The position numbers and the translations under genes are program-made. Below are positions 1-10,346 of a stretch of DNA of 64,000 nucleotides, one piece after another. The notes under the pieces are model-generated. The model saw only the letters and a list, made by a program, of their open reading frames with translations, did not search any database and was not told the DNA's origin. Within the stretch, counting starts at the first letter, position 1. Every line of letters begins with the position of its first letter. The stretch comes from Sycon ciliatum (taxonomy: Eukaryota; Porifera; Calcarea; Leucosolenida; Sycettidae): assembly GCF_964019385.1 (NCBI RefSeq), contig NC_088645.1, positions 20,139,158 to 20,203,157 of the forward strand, given 5' to 3'.

Positions 1-497
1 TCAATGTCCCAACCCTGACCCTCCCTGTGTTATAATGCACATAATATGCTTGTTCCGAGGCTCGCTATTCAAAAGGCCGAAGAACATAGAGGGAACAAGG
101 GCTTTTATCAACGAAACCTGGTGTTCCACGCATGCGTTAACACCAAGGATTCAAATAAAATCACAAAATTCATGAATTTTCACTACAAAAAAGCTATCAA
201 GAGTTAGGAAACTAGGCCAAACACATTGATATGTTCGACATCACATTCTTCATATAATCCAGAATAGCTGGCAACCACTGCGTGGTCTGAGCCATTCTGT
301 AACCATTGGAGTGCAGTGCCGTGAAGGCCAACTTCGAAAAGACATCAGACCCCGTCACCACGTCCACGATTCATGCCTGCGATGCTGCAACGCTGCTTTG
401 CATGTCATGATTGGAAGCTGTGGCCTTCGTAAAAAAAATAAAAAAAATAAAAAAACGAATCCCTGCTATACATCTATAATTATACGTTATAATTATT
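1..497. other. Non-coding sequence, no gene seen
   Basis: I see no convincing coding region, RNA gene or transposon terminus here. It is AT-rich, with an A-rich run near 430-455. The first recognisable repeat module begins at about 498. Confidence 0.4.
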
Positions 498-1436
498 ATG
501 CTATCGGCCTACATGCGAATCCCGGGCTGGTCGACAGGCGGCCCAGCCAGCCTGCCAGTGGGATCTCGGCCTCGCACACAAATCCACACAAGATGCTACT
601 GCACTATCGGCCTGAATGCATTCCCCCATACACTTCGCATATATACTCATTCTCTTGATGGTACCGTACTCTTGATGGTACGGGACAGGTATGGGATAGC
701 GCCGGGCATGCTGATGGCACAAACAAACAAATACTATAAAAAAAAAAAAACAAACAAATAATATTGTGGCCAGCTGTCTGTGCTGATACGGTACGGTACG
801 GGACAGATACGGGATAGCGCCAAGTGGGACACAAACAAACAAACAAACAAACAAACAAACAAACACCAAATTAAAGCTGTGTGGACCCTGGCTAGCGCCA
901 GACGTTACTGAAGTAACGTCTTCTGCATAGCTACGGGAATTAAAGCTGTGTGGACCCAGGCTAGCGCCAGACGTTACTGGAGTAACGTCTTCTGCATAGC
1001 TATGGGACCGGCGCTTAATCTGCCGATCACGGGCGTTCTGGAGTCGACGAGATGTCTGTCCTGACGTTTCCTGGGACCGGCGCTGACTCTGCCGATCACG
1101 CGCGTTCTTCTTCTTCTTATTATTATACTGACGGCAACTAACATCCATTCTGATTGCATTTAAACGTCTGCCTACTTCGTATTTCTTTCCAGAAAATCTC
1201 CCCATACAGCAGGGAGTCCTTTACATAATATGACTCCCTGCTATACATCTACATGACTGTATATACGTTATAATTATTATGCTATCGGCGTACATGCGAT
1301 TCCCAGGCTGGAAGAGAGAGCTTGGAAGCTCAGGGCCCTACGCTATGCTTTTATGACTTTTTTTGCCTAGCTCATCGTACATGTTATAAGAACTGATGGA
1401 AATGTCTTTTTACGTTGATTGGCCACATCACTAGAT
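498..1436 (+). repeat. Composite repeat family A, copy 1
   Basis: This is a modular repeat found many times in the window. In order it holds a CGGGCTGGTCGACAGGCGG module, a segment rich in GTACGG/GTACC palindromes, a (CAAA)n run (about 831-866), two 69-bp units each carrying the palindrome GACGTTACT-GA-AGTAACGTC, and a second 69-bp-type repeat (CCGGCGCTGACTCTGCCGATCA). A hairpin follows: CAGCAGGGAGTC, 13-nt loop, GACTCCCTGCT. The segment beginning GAGAGAGCTTGGAAGCTC (about 1312) starts the next head-to-tail unit and is broken at 1437 by another element. The long minus-strand open frames through this repeat are by-products of its base composition; I see no protein family in them. Confidence 0.8.
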
Positions 1437-2161
1437 ATCCTTAGCTAAAAAAACGCTAACGTAAACGCAAACCTTTCCGTACCTCGGATCGTTCAAGCTG
1501 ACTTTTCCCTTAAGCACAAAGTACGTTATAGTTGAGACGAAGTAGTCGTGACAACCATGGCGATATGAATTTTCGTGGAAACAGATGCGGGAAATTCAAA
1601 ATTTTGAACCAGGGATTAGTTTGCTGTCGTTCCGAAAGAATACCTTGGCGAGGTCTTTTACTCTGGAATAGCAAAAGCACGGCGAACATGAGTTTTCGCT
1701 GTTCCCAGGTCCTTGGAAACCCTTTCCTAAACGCAGCACCGAAGACTGTAAGGGTTCTCCAGCTCCAGCACGTCTGGGAGAGGCCGATGAATTTCTTCCT
1801 CAGGAGTGCCGCGGAACTGGTCCTTTGTTTCCCAGATGGGATAGAGGGAGAACGGCACGAAGCAGAGCACGCAGAAATTGTCAACTGAAAGGCAAAACTT
1901 GCCAAAAAGCTAAATGTCACAAGAGGAAGCAATCTCGACTCTCGATCTCATCTCGATCTGCACGTCGACGTGCTTTTTATCTCCCGCCAGTTACAAAACA
2001 ATGCGAGTTTTTGCATTTTTTGCAGAATTTCCATAACGAACGTCGGCCCGGCGCCCGTTATTTTGAGCTCTGTAACGTTTTTCCGTTATCCGATAACGTC
2101 TTTTGTCACGGCTGGGAGTGAGTACCGTAAAAGTTAGCGTTATCGTACTTTTGCTAAGGAT
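1437..2161. mobile_element. Non-autonomous DNA element inserted in family A
   Basis: The segment starts ATCCTTAGC and ends GCTAAGGAT, a 9-bp terminal inverted repeat followed by looser inverted similarity (CGCTAACG-like blocks near both ends). Intact family A copies run directly from the left flank (CACATCA) to the right flank (TACTGCAAAAACGTTTCA), so about 725 bp is inserted here. Open frames of 118-140 codons occur inside on both strands but match no family I recognise. The target duplication is imperfect, so the superfamily stays open; hAT is possible. Confidence 0.55.
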
Positions 2162-2668
2162 GTCTACTGTACTGCAAAAACGTTTCAGTCGGTTTGAATA
2201 TTATGAGTAGGCAAAAGTATTTGCAGAATTTATTGCGGATTGTTATTTCTCTATAATAATCATCTACACTTGGTTTGCTCCTTCTTTTCTTTTTATCTCC
2301 TTATACTGTAAATCAACAAATTTTGGCCGATGAGAAATAGAAACCTCTCTATAAGAGAGGTTAAGATGCACGTTATTTCCGACTTGACGCGCAATTTCAC
2401 GTCAAATTTGAAATCGATCGGTATTTTTGCTCTCACTTGCATCCGTTGCTCAATCATGCATCATTTGCCTACATACATGCATGAATATGACAAACTTTGG
2501 CCTGCGATTTACTTTGGCCGGTTGGTACCAAGCGGCGAAATCAGCGAAATTAAATCGCCAGCGAAAATTAGTTGATTTTAATACAGTAATCGGATTTTGT
2601 GGCCTTTTTGTAGTAATACATGTACATTGACCGGTTGACCCCGACGCCGAATGCATGGTTGCCTGTGG

Positions 2669-3460
2669 AGCACATTACATAACTTTACAGTCTCCTAAAA
2701 TACGTATCCTGCCCGACGGCAAAAGAGGCTGCAGATTTAGGCTGCGTTTACACGGAGACGAAACGAAACGAAACGGAACGAAACGGAACGAAAACGGGCT
2801 GGCCTCGAATTCAAACCGTTTACACGAGTACGGCAAATCGTTTTGAACCGTTTACACTAAAACGGAAAACGGGCGATCAGGCTGGAGTTAGCACGTGCTG
2901 GCTTGGCGCAAGGGCGGGAAGTAACACGTTAGTTGGAGTTGGTACGTGCTGGTGGTCGCAAAGGTCAGGTATTTCCCGCGAAATATAGTCCGCGCGGAAT
3001 GGTTTCCGTGACCGCGCTCTGTTTCCAATCGTTTTCACTGTTTTCACCGTTTACACGAGAACTAAAACGTTTTGAAAACGTTTCAAAACACTTTGAAGTG
3101 CGTTTCCATTTCGTTCCGTTTAGGTATTGTTTTCGGGGGTTGTCGTGTAAACGATAGTAGTAAACGCAACGATTTCGTTCCGTTTAGGTCCTACTTCGTT
3201 GTCGTGTAAACGCAAATCGTTTTCAATCGTTGTCGTGTAAACGCAGCCTTAGTTTTTCTGCGCGTAGACGGGATGTCTGCGACGCGAAAGTTCAGCTCGC
3301 GTTATTTGGCTCGCACGTCAAAAAATCAACGCGAGTGTCTTGCTGCTCACGTCGAAATTTGGACATTACATAACTTTACAGTCTCCTATAATACGTATCC
3401 TGTCCGACAGCAAAAGAGGCTGCAGATTTAGTTTTTCTGCGCGTCGACGGGATGTCTGTC
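2669..3460 (+). repeat. Direct duplication, one copy split by a MITE
   Basis: The segment from ACATTACATAACTTTACAG through GGCTGCAGATTTAGTTTTTCTGCGCG occurs twice. The first copy is interrupted at 2740-3248; the second (from about 3363) is uninterrupted. The second copy is therefore a pre-insertion reference for the MITE, which shows the duplication is older than the insertion or that only one copy was hit. Confidence 0.8.
2740..3248. mobile_element. Harbinger-like MITE with TTA target duplication
   Basis: This 509-bp element has ends GGCTGCGTTTACACG and CGTGTAAACGCAGCC in inverted orientation, flanked by TTA at 2737-2739 and 3249-3251. The duplicate without insertion at 3363-3460 reads straight through GATTTAGTTTTT and so shows the empty site with one TTA. 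A 3-bp TWA duplication is typical of the PIF/Harbinger superfamily. The interior is a series of degenerate AAACG(G/A)AACG and CGTTTTGAAACG blocks. There is no coding capacity. Related elements with GGCTGTGTTTACA termini lie at 28376 and 55828. Confidence 0.88.
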
Positions 3461-4566
3461 CTGACGTTTACTGGGACCGGCGCTGACTCTGCCGATCACG
3501 GGCGTTCTGGACTCAACGGGATGTCTGTCCTGACGTTGCCTGGGACCGGCGGACTCTGCCGATCACGGGCGTTCTGGAGCTCGTTCACGCTTATTTTGGA
3601 GACGACGGGATCTCTCTTCCAAAGTATGTTTATGCTGACGCAACCTATCACCTATTCGGCGTCTATTCTTTAATTTCCTCCTCGTCTCCCTATTTCTTTC
3701 CAAATCTCCCTCTACATCAGGGAGTCGTATACATAATACGACGAATATTGGTATGGTACGGGACAGATACAGGAGCCCGCAAATATTGTGGACAGCTGTT
3801 ATGTACAATCCTGTAGAGCCTTTGTATTCACAGGTACGGGACAGATACGGGACAGATACGGGATAGCTCCAGCCGTGACACAAACAAACAAACAAACAAA
3901 CAAACAAACACCAAATTAAAGCTGTGTGGACCCTGGCTAGCGCCAGACGTTACTGAAGTAACGTCTTCTGCATAGCTACGGGAATCAAAGCTGTGTGGAC
4001 TCTGGCTAGCGCCAGACGTTACTGAAGTAACGTCTTCTGCATAGCTACGGGAATTAAAGCTGTGTGGACCCAGGCTAGCGCCAGACGTTACTGAAGTAAC
4101 GTCTTCTGCATAGCTATGGGACCGGCGCTTAATCTGCCGATCACGGGCGTTCTGGAGTCGACGGGATGTCTGTCCTGACGTTTCCTGGGACCGGCGCTGA
4201 CTCTGCCGATCACGCGCGTTCTTCTTCTTCTTATTATTATACTGACGGCAACTAACATCCATTCTGATTGCATTTAAACGTCTGCCTACTTCGTATTTCT
4301 TTCCAGAAAATCTCCCCATACAGCAGGGAGTCGTTTACATAATATGACTCCCTGCTATACATCTACATGACTGTATATACGTTATAATTATTATGCTATC
4401 GGCGTACATGCGATTCCCAGGCTGGTTGACAGGCGGCCCAGCCAGCCTGCTAGTGGGATTTCGGCCTCGCACACAAATCCACACAAAATTTTAATGCACT
4501 GAATGCATTCCCCCGATACACTTCGCATATATACTCATTCTCTTGATGGTACCGTACTCTTGATGG
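3440..4566 (+). repeat. Composite repeat family A, copy 2 (left part)
   Basis: This copy has the same modules as copy 1, with three 69-bp palindrome units (about 3913-4120) and a (CAAA)n run at about 3880-3910. It stops inside the module ACCGTACTCTTGATGG at 4566, where the retrotransposon at 4567-8395 begins. The repeat resumes at 8411. Confidence 0.8.
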
Positions 4567-7500
4567 GTTTTTTTTTTTTTACTTTTAGGTACTTATTTAC
4601 GTACTTTCGGGGTATTTTTTTTTACAACTTGTACAAATTTATTGATTGAGTAATTATACTAAAAATGTTTGGCACCTATGATCAGGGGATGGCCCACGCC
4701 TGGTAAAAAAAGTAAGTTATTAAAAAAAATTAAAAATAAGAGGTTCTGTGTTCCGGCTCTCCGCCTTCTCCGCGAACATAAGAGAACTAGAGGAGAACAA
4801 ACAAACACAAGAAGCAAGAATGACACGAAAAGCAGAAATTATGAGAACATGGTATAAATGAGCACGGCCATCAACCTCAACAGGGGATAGCCGCCTCGGC
4901 AACAACAAGAGCAGCTGAGTCCGCGGCAAAGACCGGTGCATAGAGCCGCCTAGCACCCCTCAGGCACATCACACTGGATCGGACCAAGGCAAAGCTGATT
5001 TGACACCGGATAGAAGCCATCACGGCACTGTAGGCCTCTCCGGTCTTGTCGGCGATGAGGGACGCTATCCTCTTGTACAGAGAGGTGGCAGATTTCCCCA
5101 TGCCTCCCGTAGTGGAGAACACGGCGGGAACAAAGCTGGAGTGTTCCACTTCTCGGATTCTCTGCTCATAGGCACGGCGCTTGGCTTTTTCGTGACGGGT
5201 GTAGCTAGCAGCAAGTGAGTTGAGGCAATTCGAGGACGCAAAAGGGTTCAACACCCGGACATCAATGTAGGTGCGCTCGAACCGCCCTCCCCAAATACCA
5301 CTAGCCACCACGTCAAGGCGGGCTTGGTCGTCGCCCACAGCAGTACGGTACCGGAGCTGCTCTCCAGTGAGTGGCTGCAAATGTGGCTCAATAGCCACCT
5401 AGTACCTGGTGGCCAACACGCTTCGCAAGGCGAGCTGTCACATAGCGTACCTCGTTGTGGCGGAGGGTTGGGAAACCGCCTAACGGGCAGGAGAGGGCAT
5501 AGCTGACGGTGAACTGCTGTCCACAGGAACATGATGTTGGCAGTCGTACTGGGTGCCAGCCATACCGGAGGTGCACAGCATCGCGGAACTCAGCCTTCGT
5601 GAGGGTGAAGCCGTGGGCCTTTAGGGGCCGGCAGGTGAGCCAGCTGGATGCCCCCCGCTCCGAAGCAAGGTCGATGGTACGTTGAACCTCTGGAGGTGCG
5701 GCAGAATGCAGAGCGACGGCCTCGGCTTGGAGTGATGTCTTTGCCTTCGCCCTCAACAGCTGCTTGTTCTTCCGCACTTCCTGCAGGGCATCGCCAAGCG
5801 TGGCAGTCTGCTGCTGAATGCGCCGCACCAGGGGGCCAACGATGGTCTTGCTATGGGCGTACTGGGCCCCGAGGGAGGCAGGTGTGATGAGCCCCTGACC
5901 ACCATGTCGACAAGGCAGAGTCAGAAGCTGTCGCTCATCATCGTTGACGGTTCTGCCACCTAAGTGAGCGGGGATGAACTTGTTTCTGATGCAATCCTCC
6001 AACGGCTGCATGTACAAATGTAGGTCAGCCATGACTCGAGACAGGAAGGACCATTTGCTTCGCAGGCCGTGAACAAACGCTGCATATTCAGCTTGGGGCT
6101 GTGACGAAGCAATAGTGCGGAGCGACATAACCTCCTCTACCCAGGATTGAACCTTGCGCTCCATAAAGCAGCGGGAGAATTCTGCTGAGCCAAGCGCGGC
6201 TCCCAGATGCCGACATCCATCTGTGCGGATGTCAATTCCAGTTCCAGCAAATATGCTGGTGGCCTCATCCAGAAACTGTGGCTTGACAAGGAGGACAGAC
6301 TTGGTCGGGTTGAGGAAATAGCCGTATGATGGACCACTCTCGTCGAGGCGATCCCACCAGATTCGTACTGCTTGCAACTTGCCTTCTGCGGCAGAATCAT
6401 CCGCAAACCAAGACTGCTTGGCACCGTCTGTTGCTGCTTCTTCGATGAGGGGGAGAACACCGAGAGCGTACATCGCCATAGCGACCGGGTCGCCTTGGGT
6501 GATACCTTCGCTGGACTTGATACACTCACCGCTCACGAACAGATTGGCCGGCTCTCTGTATGTGTTGATGACTGTCGGAGCTAAGGACGGGCAGGTGTGT
6601 TCGATGTTCCGCATGCATACTTCTCTGTTCAGACAATTGAACGCATTAGTTGCATCAGCCAGTAGGATTGCTTCCGTGTCATCCAGCTGATGGAGGTCAT
6701 TCATGGCGTGAATGGCTGCTTCCACACCTCCGTCTTGGCCAGCACATAGTTGGAGACTTCCGGCTGCACGTTGAATTTCGTCATTCGTGATGGAGAGGAT
6801 GGCTTTCCCCATGATCCGGCGAAGGACCTCACCTATGCTGGCTTCTTATCAAGGGGAATCAGGCGACAGGCGACGTAGGCTTCCAGGCTTGATGGATGGA
6901 CATAGGTCGTTGCTAGCCGTCGTGCACATGCTGCAATCGCGTCGCACAGCTGATCGGAGATGTCGGCGAAACCTGAACACATGCGTCGCCAGTTGTCGGC
7001 GGCGACTCCCGAGGGACCTGCAGCACCATGTGTATTGAGCGCTGCCCGTAGCACCACTTGTCGTGTTAGTACCTCGAATTGGATGGGATGGGGTGGGGTA
7101 GGCGGGACACCACGCATCACCACTTGGGCGTGTGGCGGCGCAGCCTCCGGATGCTTGTCCTTGAGGATATCGAGGACTGTCCTCTCACCAATTCTTTCGT
7201 CCAGGTGCAGCATTCCTCCTGGATCTCCACTGCTCAGTTGGTCCAATGCGGCATGAAGCTTGCCCTTAGTTACTAGAGATGCAAACTGCTGTGCTGGGTC
7301 CGGCTGCCTTCGGCTCTTTTGTTGCTGGTGCTTGTTGAGTCGGTCATGGATAGTTTGGCACTCGTGCAGAAGCTCCTTCAGCTTCCCCTCTGTCCACAGA
7401 TCCATCCTGCGTTGCAAGCAAGTTGCGGTAGAAGAGGAGGGGTTGCCAAACGGCTTCTGCGGAAGTAGGAGCTGATAGACCATAGCTATCTTCAGGGCAC

Positions 7501-8395
7501 ATTCCGCGTAGGCGCCATGCTGCCCACAGCATTCCAAATATCTGCTCAGCTGCGCGATAAACTCCCGCCCCGTTCTCCCATGCGGCACTAGGAAAGCGTT
7601 CCGCCGGTAGTGGACGTCTTTGTCGTAGACTTCCGCTGCCATGGTCAGTGTCTGCTCTGAAGTCAGCTCGCCGAGGCTGAAGTGTGTCCTTTCCGTTGGT
7701 AGGAAATCTGGCAGTACGGTAGCTGCGGTGCTGGTGACTTGCTCTGGGCCGTCCGCGTGTTCGCCAGTGCCAGTGGGCTGTGCGGAGGTCAGGTTCGCTA
7801 GTAGGTCGACCTCGTCCGTGGTCGGCTCGACACGTTCCGGAGTTCGCGGTGGATCGGCGAGGGCATTCTCTTGCTCTTCCAAAACGTCCCAAGCCAACTG
7901 TTGCGAAGCTGATATTTGAGCTTCATTGGGCCGAGTTTCTGCGGCGCTGGTGGCGGACGGCTCATGCCTCGAGGCTTCCAGGCATTGCTGCAGTAGCTCT
8001 GTGGTGCGGTCGTGAGCGTCACCTCCACGTTCCACTCCACGCTGGCAGTTCAAACTGCCACACTAGTACTCTGCAGCTGCTGGTACGGCATTTCCGACGG
8101 TTTGATGTTCCGGGTGTACGGCATCGGCTGTGTCCTTGCACTTCTCCTTTTTTCCAGGTGTGCAGTTGATACAATGGCGGTTCTCTTTGTAGCAAGAACA
8201 GCTTTTACGGCAGGTCGCGTTCCCAGTGCAAGGGCAGCACCGACGTCCGTGTGGACCTGGACCCTTCGCGTTGCTGTTCGTTGCCATCAGCGCACCATCG
8301 TAGTCACTGAACTCACTGAAACACTCTGAAAAGTGGGGAAACCCCGGAGCTTGAAAAAACCTAACCGACCCTCGGGAACTCTACTCGGTCTTTTC
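4567..8395 (-). mobile_element. Non-LTR retrotransposon with restriction-like endonuclease
   Basis: The element is on the minus strand. Its 3' end is an A tract (T13 on the plus strand at 4568-4580) and its 5' end lies about 108 bp before the ATG at 8287. The flanks are a target-site duplication, CCGTACTCTTGATGG at 4552-4566 and CCGTACTATTGATGG at 8396-8410 (14 of 15 match), cut out of a family A repeat that continues on both sides. Poly(A) plus a variable-length duplication is the signature of target-primed reverse transcription. The 3' UTR carries one reverse copy of the ACCAGGCGTGGGCCATCCCC motif (about 4663-4705) and an AATAAA. The coding region is broken in three places, so this copy is not autonomous now. 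Confidence 0.88.
4877..8287 (-). pseudogene. Retrotransposon polyprotein, Cys-rich/RT/REL, broken
   Basis: Read from the ATG at 8287, the frame first gives a Cys-rich N-terminus (CCPCTG...CRKSCSC...CINC), probably zinc-binding, then a TAG at about 8063. The same frame continues to 6833 and ends after PLDKKPA at a TAG plus a frame change with a small deletion. The next frame (6812-5388) is reverse transcriptase: motif A LLADATNAFN, motif B GITQGDPVAMA, motif C WFADDSA. A finger follows (CSCG...YALSC, then RHN); the usual His of such a CCHC knuckle reads Tyr. A third frameshift near 5395 leads to the endonuclease part (EPHLQPL, ARLDVVASG, DVRVLNP; a PD-(D/E)XK-type pattern). Domain order resembles R2/NeSL/CRE-type LINEs; the clade assignment is inference. 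A fragment of the same family lies at 45560-46190. Confidence 0.85.
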
Positions 8396-8410
8396 CCGTA
8401 CTATTGATGG

Positions 8411-9566
8411 TACGGGACAGGTACGGGATAGCGCCAGGCATGTCGATGGCACACACAAACAAAAATATTGTGGCCAGCTGTCTTTGCTGGTACGGTACAG
8501 TACTGGACAGATACTGGATAGCGCCAGGCGTGACACAAACAAACAAACAAACAAACAAACACACACACAAATACCAAACGAGGGAGCTTGGAAGTTCAGG
8601 GCCCTGCGCTATGCTTGGTTGCCTAGCTCATCGTGCATGTTGGTAGAACTGATGGAAATGTTTTTTCCTTTGATTAGCTACATCATTGTATTGCAAAAAC
8701 GTTTCAATGAGATACTGAAGTAACGTCTTCTGCATAGCTATGGAACCGGCGCTGACTCTGCCGATCACGGGCGTTCTGGAGTCGACGGGATGTCTGTCCT
8801 GACCTTTCCTGGGACCGGCGCTGACTCTGCCGATCACGGGCGTTCTTCTTCGTATTATTATTATACTGACGGCTACTAACATCCATTCTGATTGCATTTA
8901 CTCGTCTCCCTACTTCGTATTTCTTTCCAGAAAATCTCTCCATACAGCAGGGAGTCGTTTACATAATAATTATGACTCCCTTCTATACATCTACATGACT
9001 GTATATACGTTATAATAATTTATTATGCTATCGGCCTACATGCGATTCCCGGGCTGGTCGACAGGCGGCCCAGCCAGCCTGCTAGTGGGATCTCGGCCTC
9101 GCACACAAATCCACACAAAACGTTGCTGCACTGAATGCATTTCCCCGATACACTTCGCATATATACGGATTCTCTCGTTGGTACCGTACTCTTTATGGTA
9201 CGGGACAGGTACGGGATAGCGCCAGGCATGTCGATGGCACAAACAAACAAAACTATTGTGGCCAGCTGTCTTTGCTGGTACGGTACAGTACGGGACAGAT
9301 ACGGGATAGCGCCAGGCGTGACACAAACAAACAAACAAACAAACAAACAAACAAAAACCAAATTAAAGCTGTGAGGACCCTGGCTAGCGCCAGACGTTAC
9401 TGAAGTAACGTCTTCTGCATAGCTACGGGAACTAAGCTGTGTGGACCCTGGCTAGCGCCAGACGTTACCGAAGTTACGTCTTCTGCATAGCTACGGGAAT
9501 TGAAGTGTTGTGGACCCTGGCTATCGCCAGACGTTACTGAAGTAACGTCTTCTGCATAGCTACGGG
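8411..9566 (+). repeat. Composite repeat family A, copy 2 (right part) and copy 3
   Basis: The repeat interrupted at 4566 resumes here with TACGGGACAGG. A further head-to-tail unit starts at about 8578 (GAGGGAGCTTGGAAGTTC). A (CAAA)n run lies at 9322-9356 and three 69-bp palindrome units at about 9361-9565. One palindrome has two substitutions, in its two arms (ACC...GTT), which weaken the stem. Confidence 0.78.
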
Positions 9567-9957
9567 AACGAGAGAGCTTGGAAGCTCAGGGCCCTACGCT
9601 ATGCTTTTTTGCCTTGATGACCTAGACAAAAATAAAAGCATAGGGATGTTAACAATTCTTTAAAAAATTCCTTTCTTTTAAGACATATTAAACCTGGGAT
9701 TCGAACCCGCACTATCGCGCCCTGCATGCATCCCCCGGTCTTTAAAAAAATGCTTTTTTTAAGACATAACCTGGGATTCGAACCCGCACTATCGCGCCAT
9801 ACATGCATTCCCCCATACACTTCGCATTCATACCCATTCTTCCAAGTTGCTTCACGTTTGAAAGCCCTATTTGAATATGCATTGTGTTCAGCCGTCTTTG
9901 ATGGTACGGTACGGTAGGGATAGGTACGGCACGTCTTTGTGGTCCACTTCACAACAA
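9567..9957 (+). repeat. Repeat family B, left part
   Basis: This copy begins with the same GAGAGAGCTTGGAAGCTCAGGGCCC head as family A but then diverges (GCCTTGATGACCTAG). It contains CCTGGGATTCGAACCCGCACT twice (about 9697 and 9771), the reverse complement of a tRNA T-arm/B-box-like sequence (GGTTCGAATCC). The copy is cut near 9930; matching downstream sequence reappears at about 15700. About 5.8 kb, including the Harbinger element, therefore separates its halves. Confidence 0.65.
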
Positions 9958-10090
9958 TAAGGCCGTCATCACACTACGTTTTCCGACTCCCGTTCACGTC
10001 TACGTCTACGTTCAAAATCCAAAACGGGTGGTCGTGTCATCACACAGGCGCATTTCTCGCCGCGTATACTTGGTCACGTTTTGCGGAAGA

Positions 10091-10308
10091 GTGCAAAAGT
10101 AGTAGCAAGAGCCCATGTATGGAGTCTCCTTGTTGCAACAAAACAAGTGCAAATGAGGATATTTTGGAAAATACCTCCAGCTCTTTTCTTTGAGTTAGTG
10201 CAAAAGTAGTAGCAAGAGCCCATATAGGGAGTCTCCTTGTTGCAAGAAAACAAGTGCAAATAAGGATATTTTTCTTGTAGAAAATACCTCCAGGTCTTTT
10301 CTTTGAGT
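10091..10308 (+). repeat. Two tandem 105-bp units near Harbinger left end
   Basis: Two adjacent copies of a unit of about 105 bp begin GCAAAAGTAGTAGCAAGAGCCC and end with CTCTTTTCTTTGAGTT or GTCTTTTCTTTGAGTT. They sit between the left inverted repeat and the transposase. Subterminal repeats can bind the transposase or its partner; that role is inferred, not shown. Confidence 0.7.
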
Positions 10309-10346
10309 TTGAGCATCGCCCAGCACAAGTGTTCTGATTTATTACC

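Noticed and set aside
501..1205. 234-codon minus-strand frame and its near-copies (3828-4319, 33013-33459 and others)
   Set aside because: The frames run through (CAAA)n and 69-bp tandem repeats. The predicted proteins are translated repeat (VCLFVCLFV, SYAEDVTSVTSGAS) and recur only because the DNA repeat does.
8300..8395. HDV-like ribozyme at the 5' end of the REL-type LINE
   Set aside because: GGGAA/TTCCC and GACC/GGTC can form a pseudoknot in the right order, but I could not place P3, P1.1 or a P4 arm, so the fold does not meet the HDV pattern.
9697..9800. tRNA gene at GGATTCGAACCC
   Set aside because: Only a T-arm/B-box-like motif is present; no acceptor stem, D arm or anticodon arm could be folded around it.
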